Position numbers and translations under genes: made by a program. This document shows, piece by piece, positions 21,422 through 30,954 of a DNA stretch of 32,332 nucleotides. The notes under the pieces are model-generated. The model saw nothing but the letters and a program-made list of their open reading frames with translations, ran no database searches and had not been told where the DNA came from. Each line of letters begins with the position of its first letter. Within the stretch, counting starts at the first letter, position 1. The DNA is from a bacterium (lineage in GTDB: Bacteria; Krumholzibacteriota; Krumholzibacteriia; LZORAL124-64-63): positions 1 through 32,332 of the forward strand of contig JADJYS010000038.1 of the NCBI GenBank assembly GCA_016719645.1, written 5' to 3'.

Positions 21422-24286
21422 TTACGAGCAACCGCTCGTAGCGGCGCAGTTGAGGCATTTGTAGCAGGCCCCGTTGCGCACCATGATCATCCCGCACTCC
21501 GGGCACGGCGGCGCGTCCATCTCCTTCTGGAAGACGGTGGCCTGCCCGTCGTCCATCGTGATGCGGATGGAGGGCTCGACGGCGTACGCCGGGTCCGGGC
21601 CCAGGCCGGTGTCGTACTCGGGAGTCTCGGCGGCCGGCCGCCGGGTCTTGCCGAACTTCATCTCCATCCAGCGGAACAGGTAATCCATGATGGACTTCGC
21701 CATCGGGATCTCGGGGTTGGTGGTGAAGCCGCTCGGCTCGAACCGCGAGTGGCTGAACTTGGTGATCAGCACGTCCAGCGGCACGCCGTACTGCAGCATG
21801 ATGGAGCAGGCGGTCGCGAAGGAGTCCATGAGCCCGGAGACGACCGAGCCCTCCTTGGCCATCGCGATGAACATCTCGCCGGGCTGCCCGTTGGGGTAGA
21901 GCCCCACCGTGATGTAACCCTCGTGACCGCCGATGCTGAACTTGTGGGTGACGGCCGTGCGCTCGTCCGGCAGCCGGATGCGGTGCGGCGCGGGCGGCGC
22001 CTGGCGCAACTCCTCCGGCGTGGGGACCCGGGCGGCCGCGGCCTTGGCCTCCGGCTTCTTGTCGCCGGTGTTCAGGGGCTGGGTCCGCTTCGAGCCGTCG
22101 CGGTAGATGGCGACGGCCTTCAGGCCCAGCTTCCAGGCCTCGACGTAGGCCTCGGCGATCTCCTCGACGGTCGCCGACTGCGGCATGTTGACCGTCTTGC
22201 TGATCGCGCCGGAGAGGAAGGGCTGCACCGCGGACATCATCCTGATGTGGCCCTTGTAGTGGATCGAGCGCTTGCCCTGCGTCGGCCGGAAGGCGCAGTC
22301 GAAGACGGGCAGGTGCTCGTCCTTGAGGCCGGGCGCCCCCTCGATCGTCTCCTGCTCCTCGAGGTGGGCCAGGATCGCGCGGCGCTCGTCGTCGCTGTAG
22401 CCGAGGCGTTCGAGCGCCTCGGGCACCGTGTTGTTGACGATCTTCAGGATGCCGCCGCCGACCAGCTTCTTGTACTTGATCAGGGCGATGTCCGGCTCGA
22501 CGCCGGTGGTGTCGCAGTCCAGCATGAAGCCGATGGTGCCGGTCGGCGCCAGGACCGTCACCTGGGCGTTGCGGTAGCCGTAGTCGTAGCCGACGGTGTA
22601 GGCCTCGCTCCAGACCTCGCGCACGGCGGCCAGCAGGTCCTCGGGCACCCGGTGGGCGTTGATGCCGTTGATGTGGGAGCGGTGCTTCTGGATCACGCGC
22701 AGCATCGGCTCGCGGTTGGCGGCGTAGCCGTCGAAGGCGCCGAAGCGCTCGGCCATGCGGGCCGAGGTGAGGTAGGCCTGGCCGCACATCAGGGCGGTCA
22801 GCGCGGCGGCGTAGTCGCGCCCCTCGTCGCTGTCGTAGGGCAGGCTGCGGGACATCAGCAGCGCGCCGAGGTTGGCGTAGCCCAGGCCCAGGGGCCGGAA
22901 GCGCCGGGAGTTCGCGGCGATGCTGTCGCGCGGGTAGCTGCTGCCCTCGACGATGATCTCCATGGCGGTCAGCACCGTGTCCACGGCGTGGCGGAAGCCC
23001 TCGATGTCGAACTCGCCGTCCCGGCGGCGGAACTTCATCAGGTTCAGCGAGGCCAGGTTGCACGCGGAGTCGTTCAGGAACATGTACTCCGAGCACGGGT
23101 TCGAGCCGTGGATGCGGTCGGTGGCCGGGCAGGTGTGCCAGTCGTTGATCGTCGTGTCGAACTGCAGGCCCGGGTCGCCGCAGACGTGCGTGCCCTCGGC
23201 GATCATCTTCATCAGTTCCCGGGCGCGGTAGGTCTGCATGGGCCGGCCGTCCTTGACGGCCTTGGTGGTCCAGGTCTTGTCGTCGACGATCGCCTGCATG
23301 AACTCGTCGCTCGCGCGGACCGAGTTGTTGGAGTTCTGGAAGAACACCGAGCCGTAGGCGACGCCGTTGAACGAGCCGTCGTAGCCGGCGTCGATCAGGG
23401 CCCAGGCCTTGCGCTCCTCCTCCACCTTGCAGTTGATGAAGTCGACGATGTCCGGGTGGTCGGAGTTCAGCATGACCATCTTCGCGGCGCGGCGGGTCTT
23501 GCCGCCGGACTTGATCACGCCGGCGAAGGCGTCGTAGCCCTTCATGAACGAGACCGGACCCGAGGCCTCGCCGCCGGTGCTGAGCTTCTCCTTGCTGGAG
23601 CGCAGCGGCGAGAGGTTGGTGCCCGTCCCGCTGCCGTACTTGAAGAGCAGCCCTTCGGTCTTGGCCAGGTCGAGGATCGACTCCATCGAGTCGTGCACCG
23701 AGTTGATGAAGCACGCCGAGCACTGCGGCGTCTCCTCCACCCCGACGTTGAACCAGACCGGCGAGTTGAAGGCGGCGTGCTGGTGCACCAGCAGCCAGCT
23801 CAGCTCGGCGCGGAAGGTCTCGGCGTCCTCGGCCGAGGCGAAGGCGCCCTGGTCGCGGCCCCAGCCGGCGATGGTGTCCGCCACGCGCGACACCAGCTGG
23901 CGCACCGAGGTCTCGCGCTGCGGCGTGCCCACCCCGCCGCGGAAGTACTTCTGGACCACGACGTTGGTGGCCATCATCGACCAGTTGCGCGGCACCTCGA
24001 CGTCCTTCTGCTCGAAGATCGTCTTGCCGCCGGCGTCCTGCAGCGACGCCGTCCGCAGCTCCCACTTGACCTCGTCCAGGGGGTCGACCCCGGGGCGGGT
24101 GTGGCGCCGCGCGAAGGCGAGGCCCCGGCGTTCGACGGCCGGGCGGGCCGCCGCGGCCAGATCGTCGGGGGCGGCGGTCAGGGCCTCAAGGTCCAGTTCG
24201 GGAGCCGTTTCCCCGGCGATCCGGGCTTCCAGCCCGGCGTCGGCGCCGGCGGCCGCCTCCATCTTCCTCTCCGTGTGATCCTTCAT
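21422..24286 (-). CDS. nrdJ: Class II adenosylcobalamin-dependent ribonucleoside-diphosphate reductase
   Basis: 954-residue cytoplasmic enzyme reducing ribonucleotides to deoxyribonucleotides with a B12-generated thiyl radical, independent of oxygen. Active-site parts: CSACF (C189, C192), NPCSEYMFLNDSACNLASLNL (C398 thiyl residue, E400, C409). The 11-residue spacing C398 to C409 matches the class II radical/redox pair, with C192 the likely partner. Other family blocks are YGSGTGTNLSPLRSS, LAPTGTIGFMLDCDTTGVEP and YRDGSKRTQPL. The C-terminus carries a zinc ribbon, CPECG and CYKCLNC, typical of the long NrdJ form. No nrdAB or nrdD is in the window. A long structured leader and an NrdR-like box precede it. 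Repeat copy 4 follows its stop. Confidence 0.96.
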   Translation of the reverse strand: MKDHTERKMEAAAGADAGLEARIAGETAPELDLEALTAAPDDLAAAARPAVERRGLAFARRHTRPGVDPLDEVKWELRTASLQDAGGKTIFEQKDVEVPRNWSMMATNVVVQKYFRGGVGTPQRETSVRQLVSRVADTIAGWGRDQGAFASAEDAETFRAELSWLLVHQHAAFNSPVWFNVGVEETPQCSACFINSVHDSMESILDLAKTEGLLFKYGSGTGTNLSPLRSSKEKLSTGGEASGPVSFMKGYDAFAGVIKSGGKTRRAAKMVMLNSDHPDIVDFINCKVEEERKAWALIDAGYDGSFNGVAYGSVFFQNSNNSVRASDEFMQAIVDDKTWTTKAVKDGRPMQTYRARELMKMIAEGTHVCGDPGLQFDTTINDWHTCPATDRIHGSNPCSEYMFLNDSACNLASLNLMKFRRRDGEFDIEGFRHAVDTVLTAMEIIVEGSSYPRDSIAANSRRFRPLGLGYANLGALLMSRSLPYDSDEGRDYAAALTALMCGQAYLTSARMAERFGAFDGYAANREPMLRVIQKHRSHINGINAHRVPEDLLAAVREVWSEAYTVGYDYGYRNAQVTVLAPTGTIGFMLDCDTTGVEPDIALIKYKKLVGGGILKIVNNTVPEALERLGYSDDERRAILAHLEEQETIEGAPGLKDEHLPVFDCAFRPTQGKRSIHYKGHIRMMSAVQPFLSGAISKTVNMPQSATVEEIAEAYVEAWKLGLKAVAIYRDGSKRTQPLNTGDKKPEAKAAAARVPTPEELRQAPPAPHRIRLPDERTAVTHKFSIGGHEGYITVGLYPNGQPGEMFIAMAKEGSVVSGLMDSFATACSIMLQYGVPLDVLITKFSHSRFEPSGFTTNPEIPMAKSIMDYLFRWMEMKFGKTRRPAAETPEYDTGLGPDPAYAVEPSIRITMDDGQATVFQKEMDAPPCPECGMIMVRNGACYKCLNCAATSGCS

Positions 24287-24459
24287 GGGAGAACCTCTCT
24301 TGGTACGCTCGCGGTGCTCGGGACGCTCGCGGTGACGGGGTGGTACCTGGGATCTATGTTCCGTTCCGGGACGGGAAGCTCCGGCGCGGAGGCGGCGCGA
24401 TGGCCCGCGTCCGAGCTGCCCACTGATTCCGACGTGTTCAGGACGAGTTCTCGATGCCG

Positions 24460-24509
24460 GGATGTCTTGGAAGTGCTGTTACCAAGCCTGGTTCCGCTCT
24501 TGGACATCC
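24460..24509 (-). ncRNA. Structured leader of the ribonucleotide reductase mRNA (candidate attenuator)
   Basis: Within about 250 bp between the NrdR-like box and the ATG at 24286, a 7 bp stem (GGATGTC 24509-24503 with GACATCC 24466-24460, minus strand) encloses mutually exclusive hairpins: CTTGG (24486-24482) can pair with CCAAG at 24503-24499 or with CCAAG at 24470-24466. No known riboswitch core was matched. The remaining leader 24287-24459 has an open frame without ribosome site and a GCACCGCGAGCGT-like direct duplication, nothing else. Confidence 0.35.
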
Positions 24510-24520
24510 GTGTGGCGGAC

Positions 24521-24536
24521 CCCCAATATCTTGGGG
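24521..24536. promoter_or_regulatory. NrdR-box-like palindrome upstream of nrdJ
   Basis: CCCCAATATCTTGGGG, part of an 18 bp dyad (24520-24537), fits the symmetry of NrdR boxes (C-N-A-N-AT-AT-N-T-N-G core) and precedes a ribonucleotide reductase gene, the usual NrdR target. NrdR represses reductase genes when ATP or dATP is bound. A second dyad, GCCCTA-CCT-TAGGGC (24540-24554), lies only about 18 bp centre to centre away, closer than usual tandem boxes. Confidence 0.6.
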
Positions 24537-24544
24537 GAGGCCCT

Positions 24545-24574
24545 ACCTTAGGGCACTACGGGTGGACGCGCCAA
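24545..24574 (-). promoter_or_regulatory. Candidate nrdJ promoter
   Basis: Minus strand TTGGCG (24574-24569), 18 bp, TAAGGT (24550-24545). The -10 lies inside the second dyad and the predicted start falls near the NrdR-like box, as expected for a repressed promoter. The -10 match is weak. Confidence 0.35.
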
Positions 24575-24851
24575 ACAGGAATTTTCCTCACGGGCGCCTC
24601 GCCAATTCCGACTTGGCAGTACCCCATTTCCGTCGGGGCCGGCAGGGCCGGATTCGCGGCCATCCGGCTGCCGGGGGCCTGGTCCCACCGGGGGCGGCCG
24701 TGTGAAAAAAAGATGAAGGCGTCGGCGCGGTGGGCCCTGCGGGAGGGCTGGGCCGTTTTGACAAGCCCCTGCCGAATGGCGCAACCATAGAAATCTTCGT
24801 GCCTTGGGATTGCCGGCGCGGGAGGACGAAAGCGCGCGGGGGCTCCGGCGG
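24575..24851. other. Non-coding gap upstream of nrdJ
   Basis: No supported gene. On the minus strand there is a T7 run (about 24706-24712) without a hairpin directly before it, and a GCCCT/AGGGC hairpin some 30 bases earlier; this may weakly terminate the operon ending at 24852. An AT-rich AGGAAAATTCC dyad (about 24578-24588) sits just upstream of the candidate nrdJ -35. Confidence 0.4.
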
Positions 24852-25268
24852 TCAGGCGCCGCCCAGCTCGGCGATCACGTCCCGGACGATGCCGTGAACC
24901 TCGTCCCTGGCCTTGGCGAACGCGGTGCGCCGCTCCCCATCGTCGCCCTGCAGGCCCATCGGATCGACGATCGGACGCCGCCAGTGCCGCTCCGGACGGG
25001 CCAGGGCGGGCAGGAACTGCCCCGCCTCGCGGCTGAGGGTGACCACGAGGTCGAACTCGTCCAGGTCGAAGCCGTCGAGGGGCTTGCTGAACTGCCCGTC
25101 CATCGGGACGCCGGCTGCGGCCATCGCCGCGAGGGTGCGGTCGGTGATGGGGTAGGTGATCAGGCCGGCGCTGGCGACCTGCCAGCCCGCGGGAAAGAGG
25201 CGGCGGGCCCAGGCCTCGGCCATCTGGCTGCGGCAGGAGTTGGCGGTGCACATGAACAGGACCTTCAA
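24852..25268 (-). CDS. Low-molecular-weight protein tyrosine phosphatase-like protein (ArsC-like fold)
   Basis: 138 residues. The phosphate-binding loop is CTANSCRS (C7-x5-R13) at the N-terminus, and the general acid lies in VDPMG (D102). The fold is shared by LMW tyrosine phosphatases and thioredoxin-linked arsenate reductases. HWRRPIVDP resembles the arsenate reductase end, but the two redox cysteines expected after VTL are missing (VTLSREAGQFLP, S79). A thioredoxin-coupled ArsC mechanism is therefore doubtful. The start is a TTG at 25268 that overlaps the EamA stop (TTGA), with GGAGG upstream. It is last in the operon; the link to the distant arsR-arsM pair is only suggestive. Confidence 0.82.
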   Translation of the reverse strand: MKVLFMCTANSCRSQMAEAWARRLFPAGWQVASAGLITYPITDRTLAAMAAAGVPMDGQFSKPLDGFDLDEFDLVVTLSREAGQFLPALARPERHWRRPIVDPMGLQGDDGERRTAFAKARDEVHGIVRDVIAELGGA

Positions 25269-26197
25269 GGGCGGACCTCCATCCGGTTGAGCGCGGCGGC
25301 GTCCTTCAGTTCGATCAGCAGCACGGCGCCGAGGATGAGCAGGGCCCCCGCCAGGCTCCCACCCGACAGGCGTTCGCCCAGCACGGCCCACGAGAACGCC
25401 GCCGCGAAGACGGGCTCCGCCGAGAAGATCAGGGCGGCGCGGGTGGCCGTGGTGCGGCCCTGGAAGCGGTTCTGCAGGTAGAGCGCCAGCAGCGTCGACA
25501 GCAGGGTCGTGACCGCCAGGGCGGCCGCCAGGTGCGGGTGCCATTCCCAGACCCGCTCCTCGACCGTCGCGGCCAGCAGCGCGTTCCAGCCGGCGCAGAC
25601 GGCCAGGGTCCAGAAGAGCAGGGGCAGGTAGGGCACGCGTTTCAGCGCCGCGCTGAGCCGTTCGAGATAGACGGCATAGGCCACGGCCGTGCCCACCGTC
25701 CAGAGATCCCCCGTGACGGTGCGGCCCAGGTCCGGACGCGTCAGCAACGCCAGCCCCAGCAGCGCGAGCCCCAGCCCGGCCAGGACCGGCCGCCCCGGCT
25801 TCTCGCCGTGGACCAGGAACACCAGCACCGGCACCAGCACCACGCTCAAGGCCGTCAGGAAGGCGCTGTTGTCGGCGCTGGTGGTGGTCAGGCCGATGGT
25901 CTGGGTCGTGTAGCCGGCGGCGATGAGGGTCCCCATCAGGAAACCCCAGCGCAGGGTCGCCCTGTCGCCCAGGGCGCGGTAGCTGCGCCATCGCGCCTGC
26001 GGCGCCTCGCCGCGCATCAGCCAGGGCCAGGCGGCCAGCAGCAGCAGCGTCGCCGCCGTGAAGCGCACGGCGACGAACAGCACGGGCGAGGCGTGGTCCA
26101 TCGCCGTCTTGATCGCGGCGAACGAGACGCCCCAGCAGACGGTCACCGCCAGCAGCATGAGGTCCGCGAAGCGGGTGGGCGAGCGCGCGAAGGCCAC
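25265..26197 (-). CDS. EamA/DMT-family transporter
   Basis: 310-residue inner-membrane protein with about ten helices and two EamA repeats. The first repeat begins LMLLAVTVCWGVSFAAIKTAM and includes TTTSADNSAFLTALSVVLVPVL. The second includes AVAYAVYLERLSA and SAEPVFAAAFSWAVLGERLS. This is the drug/metabolite transporter superfamily, usually exporters of amino acids or metabolites; the substrate cannot be told. It starts at a GTG one base after the patatin stop and overlaps the next gene by four bases, so it is co-translated. Confidence 0.92.
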   Translation of the reverse strand: MAFARSPTRFADLMLLAVTVCWGVSFAAIKTAMDHASPVLFVAVRFTAATLLLLAAWPWLMRGEAPQARWRSYRALGDRATLRWGFLMGTLIAAGYTTQTIGLTTTSADNSAFLTALSVVLVPVLVFLVHGEKPGRPVLAGLGLALLGLALLTRPDLGRTVTGDLWTVGTAVAYAVYLERLSAALKRVPYLPLLFWTLAVCAGWNALLAATVEERVWEWHPHLAAALAVTTLLSTLLALYLQNRFQGRTTATRAALIFSAEPVFAAAFSWAVLGERLSGGSLAGALLILGAVLLIELKDAAALNRMEVRP

Positions 26198-26198
26198 G

Positions 26199-27053
26199 TC
26201 AGGCGCTCCGCGGCGCGGGCGCCGGCGCGGCGTCCAGGGCGAGCCGGGCCGCCGCGGCCCCCTGCGCGATGATGTCGTGGAGAAGCCGGAAATCCTCGAT
26301 GTTGACCTCGGGCATCGGCGGGGCGATCAGCAGGTCCGGCGGCTGGTCGGCCAGCTGCCGCCGGCAGACCTCGGTCTGCAGGATGTCGACCGCCTTGAGC
26401 AGGATGTCCGCGGCCAGGTAGCGGCGGCGGAAGGTGAGCGCCTCCCAGAACCGGCTCCAGTCGAGCGTGTTGGCCGTCTGGCTGGGCACCACGGGGCGGT
26501 TCAGCGGCGGCTGGAAATCGCAGGCCACCACGTAGTCGATCGCGCCGGCCGGCAGGCAGCCCACCGGGACCGTGCTCTTCAGGCCGCCGTCGACCAGGTG
26601 CCGGCCGTCCCGCTCCACCGGCACGAAGGCGCCCGGGAACGCGCACGTGGCCCGCACCGCCGACACGAGGTCGCCGCTTTCGAGGCGGACCAGCTCGCCG
26701 GTGTCGATGTCGGTGGCCGTGCAGACCAGGGGGAACTCCAGATCCTCGAAGCGGGCCGGCAGGTGGTCGGACAGCCAGCGCTGGAAGCGCTGGCCCCGCA
26801 GGATGCCGCCGGCCCCCGCGAAGTCCACGACCTCGCGCCAGCGCGTGCCGGTGGCCAGGGCCTTCAGCTCGTCCACGGAGAAGCCCGCCGCCCAGAAGGC
26901 GCCGATCAGCGCGCCCATCGAGGTGCCGGCCACCGCGGCGGGCTTCAGTCCCGCCCCGACCAGCACGTCCAGGATGCCGATGGCGGCCACGCCGCGGGCG
27001 CCGCCGCCGCCCAGCACGACGCCGATGCGCAGATCCCCGGGAAAGCGTTCCAT
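26199..27053 (-). CDS. Patatin-like phospholipase
   Basis: 284 residues, a serine acyl hydrolase of the patatin/RssA type with a Ser-Asp dyad. The oxyanion loop is GGGGARG (15-21), the nucleophile is in GTSMG (S45) and the catalytic Asp in DGG (D155). No signal peptide, so cytoplasmic or peripheral to the inner membrane. It lies 7 bp after the BCCP stop and 1 bp before the EamA start. A place in an acyl-CoA degradation operon suggests lipid turnover, but the substrate is unknown. Confidence 0.92.
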   Translation of the reverse strand: MERFPGDLRIGVVLGGGGARGVAAIGILDVLVGAGLKPAAVAGTSMGALIGAFWAAGFSVDELKALATGTRWREVVDFAGAGGILRGQRFQRWLSDHLPARFEDLEFPLVCTATDIDTGELVRLESGDLVSAVRATCAFPGAFVPVERDGRHLVDGGLKSTVPVGCLPAGAIDYVVACDFQPPLNRPVVPSQTANTLDWSRFWEALTFRRRYLAADILLKAVDILQTEVCRRQLADQPPDLLIAPPMPEVNIEDFRLLHDIIAQGAAAARLALDAAPAPAPRSA

Positions 27054-27060
27054 CTCCGCC

Positions 27061-27576
27061 TCACTCCCCTTCGACGGGCTCCTGGTCGGGTTCGAGGTCC
27101 AGCAGGGGATCGCCCATGGCCAGGATGCGGCCGGCTTCGACGTGGACGCGCGCGACGCGCCCGCCGCGGGGCGCCGCGACCTCGGTCTCCATCTTCATCG
27201 CCTCGAGGATGACCAGCGGCTGCCCCGCCGTCACGACGTCGCCCGCGGCCACCAGCAGCTTGACGACCTTGCCCGGCAGCTGCGCCCGCAGGTGCGGGCC
27301 CGTGTCGGCGGCTTCCTCCGCCTGGTCGTCGCGATCCTCGTCGGCCAGCCGCAGCACCAGGACCCGGCCGTCGACGGCGACGTGGCGCTCGGCGCCGCGG
27401 ACCGCGACGTGCGCGCGGCGCTGCACGCCGTCGAGCGCGAAGCCGACGATGCCGTCGCGGACGCTCACCGCCGCGACGTCCAGTTCGCGCCCGTCCAGCG
27501 AGACGCGCCAGACGCCCCCGCTCTCCCGGACCGTGACCTCGCGGCGCCCCTGCGGCGTGCGGAATTCCAGGTGCAT
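27061..27576 (-). CDS. Biotin carboxyl carrier protein of an acyl-CoA carboxylase
   Basis: 171 residues. The N-terminal part (1-75) is beta-rich and matches the BT-type connecting domain of 3-methylcrotonyl or propionyl carboxylases. The C-terminal biotinyl domain has the biotin site EAMKM, followed by RVARVHVEAGRILAMGDPLLDLEP. In many bacteria this segment is fused to the biotin carboxylase. Here it is separate: the upstream gene stops at 27579-27581 and this ATG follows after two bases in another frame. It works with the biotin carboxylase upstream and the carboxyltransferase at 30955. Confidence 0.9.
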   Translation of the reverse strand: MHLEFRTPQGRREVTVRESGGVWRVSLDGRELDVAAVSVRDGIVGFALDGVQRRAHVAVRGAERHVAVDGRVLVLRLADEDRDDQAEEAADTGPHLRAQLPGKVVKLLVAAGDVVTAGQPLVILEAMKMETEVAAPRGGRVARVHVEAGRILAMGDPLLDLEPDQEPVEGE

Positions 27577-27578
27577 GG

Positions 27579-29104
<1,526 letters not shown>

Positions 29105-29108
<4 letters not shown>

Positions 29109-29926
29109 GGCTGCCGGCCCTCGCGGTCGCGGGTCCATTCCTCGAGGTCGCACGCCCACGGCGACGGCTCCTTCGCGAAGAAGGCGTCCAGGGCCGCCAG
29201 CGCCTGCGGCGTGGTGCGGGCCTCGGCGATCATCCCGGCCGTGTACTCGAGGCTGTCGGCGAAAGGCAGCGCGGCCGCGCCCTCGACGAGCTCCTTGATC
29301 CGGCCCAGGGCCTCGGGGCCGCCCTGCAGCAGCGAGCGCACCGCGCCCGCCACGGCTCCGTCGAGCTCGCCCTCCCCGGCCAGCACGTCGACCAGGCCGA
29401 TGCGGTGCGCCTCGCGGGCGTCGATGCGTTCGCCCAGCAGGCAGTGCAGGCGCGCGCGGGCCGGCCCGAGCCGGCCGATGACCAGGGGCGAGATGACGCC
29501 GGCGACCAGCCCGAGCCGGGCTTCGGTCAGCGCGAAGAAGGCTTGCGGCCCGGCGACCACGATGTCGCAGGCGCAGGCCAGGCCCACGCCGCCGCCGAAG
29601 GCGCCGCCCTGGACGCGCGCGATCACCGGCGCGGGGCACAGCCGCACCGCGCGGAACATCTCGCCCAGTTCGCGGGCCGCGGCGAGGTTGTCCTCGCGCC
29701 CCGCTCGGCCGAGACGGCGCATGTCGTTCAGGTCGCCGCCGGCGCAGAAGGTCGCGCCCGCGGCCTGCAGCAGCACGGCGCGCGGGCGGTCGTCCGCGGT
29801 CCCGGCGCCGGCGAAGACGTCGCGCAGGGTGACCACCATGTCGTGGTCGAAGGCGTTGCGCGCCTCCGGCCGGTTCAGGGTCACCGCGAGCACCGGGCCC
29901 TGGCGCTCGATCAGGATCGTGGACAT
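29105..29926 (-). CDS. liuC: Enoyl-CoA hydratase, probably methylglutaconyl-CoA hydratase
   Basis: 273-residue crotonase-fold enzyme. The first oxyanion segment is FCAGGDLNDMRRLG (60-73), the second GAFGGGVGLACACD (108-121). A catalytic Glu is kept in FALTEARLGL (E135), while the other Glu site of classical crotonases is Gly (G115), as in many bacterial methylglutaconyl-CoA hydratases. It is predicted to hydrate 3-methylglutaconyl-CoA to HMG-CoA in leucine degradation. AAGGA precedes the ATG and a promoter lies at 29999-30028. It is first in an operon with biotin carboxylase and carrier. The specific substrate is inferred mainly from neighbours. Confidence 0.85.
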
Positions 29927-29998
29927 GATTCGTCCTTAACAGGCTCGGGACGACGGAAGCCTGGCGGGGCCGGACCGGCCCGCCGCAGGCCGACCGAC

Positions 29999-30028
29999 AT
30001 GATAGGCCAGAGTCACCATCTGATCCAA
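29999..30028 (-). promoter_or_regulatory. Putative sigma-70-type promoter of the liuC operon
   Basis: Minus strand: TTGGAT (30028-30023), 18 bp spacer, TATCAT (30004-29999), with a leader of about 65 bases to the ATG at 29926. It shows the hydratase-carboxylase operon can be transcribed separately from the carboxyltransferase gene. Confidence 0.6.
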
Positions 30029-30067
30029 CCCGTTGTCGGGTCGGCATCGCGCAAGGTCATGAATATG

Positions 30068-30073
30068 TATAAT
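30068..30073 (+). promoter_or_regulatory. Candidate -10 element for the secreted protein gene
   Basis: A perfect TATAAT in an AT-rich island (30059-30080), about 95 bp upstream of the ATG at 30169. No convincing -35 at 16-18 bp, so it may depend on an activator. Confidence 0.4.
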
Positions 30074-30168
30074 CAGTTAAAAACTGTCCCTGATCGGAGG
30101 GAAGTTGTGTTATGCTGCCGCTCGTGCCAATCCGCCCACAGACCCTGCAACGCTCCGAGAGGTGCACC

Positions 30169-30879
30169 ATGAAGGCTACGTTATCGGTCCTGCTGCTGCT
30201 CATGCTCGTCTCCGTCCCCGTGATCGCGTTCGCCGATCCCGTGGCGGGGCTCTACACCTCCACCGATCTCGGCGGTCAGCTGCTGACCGGCCGCGCCGCG
30301 ACCTGGCGCTCGGGCATCAACTCCGGCTTCCCCCACGTCCTGCACGCCCAGTCGTGGGACGGCGCCGCCCTGGGCACCCAGTGGGAGATCAGCTGCCCCA
30401 CGTCCTCGAGCATGAGCGTCCAGGACAACCGCATCAGCGGCGTGGGCACGATCGTCTACACGTCGACCTACAGCGGCGGCACCTTCAACTTCGTCGCCGG
30501 CGGCTTCCCGTGGGGCGACGGCTCCGGCACGCTGAGCGCGATGACCGTCATCACGACCGTCCAGTACGTCATGATCAGCGGCAACAGCACCCCGGTGGCC
30601 GCGGTCGTCAACGGCAACACCAGCGGCACCTTCGCCAACGGCTGCACGCTGGTCTTCGCCATCGGCAACGGCGTGGGCGCGGGCGAGACCACCAGCCTCA
30701 ACCCCGCGATCACCAAGCCGGCCGACTACCCGTCGTTCCTGGACGGCTCCTGCGGCGCGGCCCCGGTCGGCCAGCAGTTCGGCACCTGGGGCTCGGTCAT
30801 CACGCTGACGCTGCAGATCGACTGCGCGGTGGCGAACGAGGCCGGGAACTGGAGCAGCATCAAGGCGACGTACCGCTAG
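30169..30879 (+). CDS. Secreted protein of unknown function
   Basis: 236 residues with a signal peptide (about 1-22, LSVLLLLMLVSVPVIAFA, cut before DPVAGLY). The mature part is Ser/Thr/Gly-rich and beta-strand-rich, with only two or three cysteines (ISCPTSS, NGCTLVF, DGSCGAAP, IDCAVANE). No catalytic motif is recognised. GAGAGG precedes the ATG. It stands alone on the plus strand between the two halves of a minus-strand leucine-degradation cluster, followed by a terminator. Serine/threonine repeats and lack of any enzyme signature suggest a structural or surface protein; that is inference. Confidence 0.82.
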   Translation: MKATLSVLLLLMLVSVPVIAFADPVAGLYTSTDLGGQLLTGRAATWRSGINSGFPHVLHAQSWDGAALGTQWEISCPTSSSMSVQDNRISGVGTIVYTSTYSGGTFNFVAGGFPWGDGSGTLSAMTVITTVQYVMISGNSTPVAAVVNGNTSGTFANGCTLVFAIGNGVGAGETTSLNPAITKPADYPSFLDGSCGAAPVGQQFGTWGSVITLTLQIDCAVANEAGNWSSIKATYR

Positions 30880-30908
30880 ATTCCCGCGACACCGGTCGCC
30901 GGACATGC

Positions 30909-30940
30909 GAACCCCCGCCCCCCTCGGGAGGCGGGGGTTC
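30909..30940. terminator. Bidirectional terminator-like hairpin
   Basis: Stem GAACCCCCGC (30909-30918) with GCGGGGGTTC (30931-30940) between convergent genes ending at 30879 (+) and 30955 (-). Short T-rich tail TTCTCTC on plus. Preceded by CCGGACATGC as at 20262. Confidence 0.75.
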
Positions 30941-30954
30941 TCTCGTCGGTGCGG

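Noticed and set aside
20634..24065. Very long open frame running across nrdJ and the outer-membrane protein gene in one minus frame
   Set aside because: It is an off-frame shadow of nrdJ caused by high GC. Only its last 164 codons (from 21128), with signal peptide and barrel features, are a real gene.
24283..24507. 74-codon frame in the nrdJ leader
   Set aside because: No Shine-Dalgarno, no recognisable protein features, and it runs into the nrdJ start; treated as leader RNA.
24541..24780. Possible cobalamin riboswitch upstream of the B12-dependent reductase
   Set aside because: A GAATCCGGC-CTGCC stretch faintly resembles the core, but the B12 box GCCACTG and the expected order of conserved segments are absent, and it lies upstream of the likely promoter.
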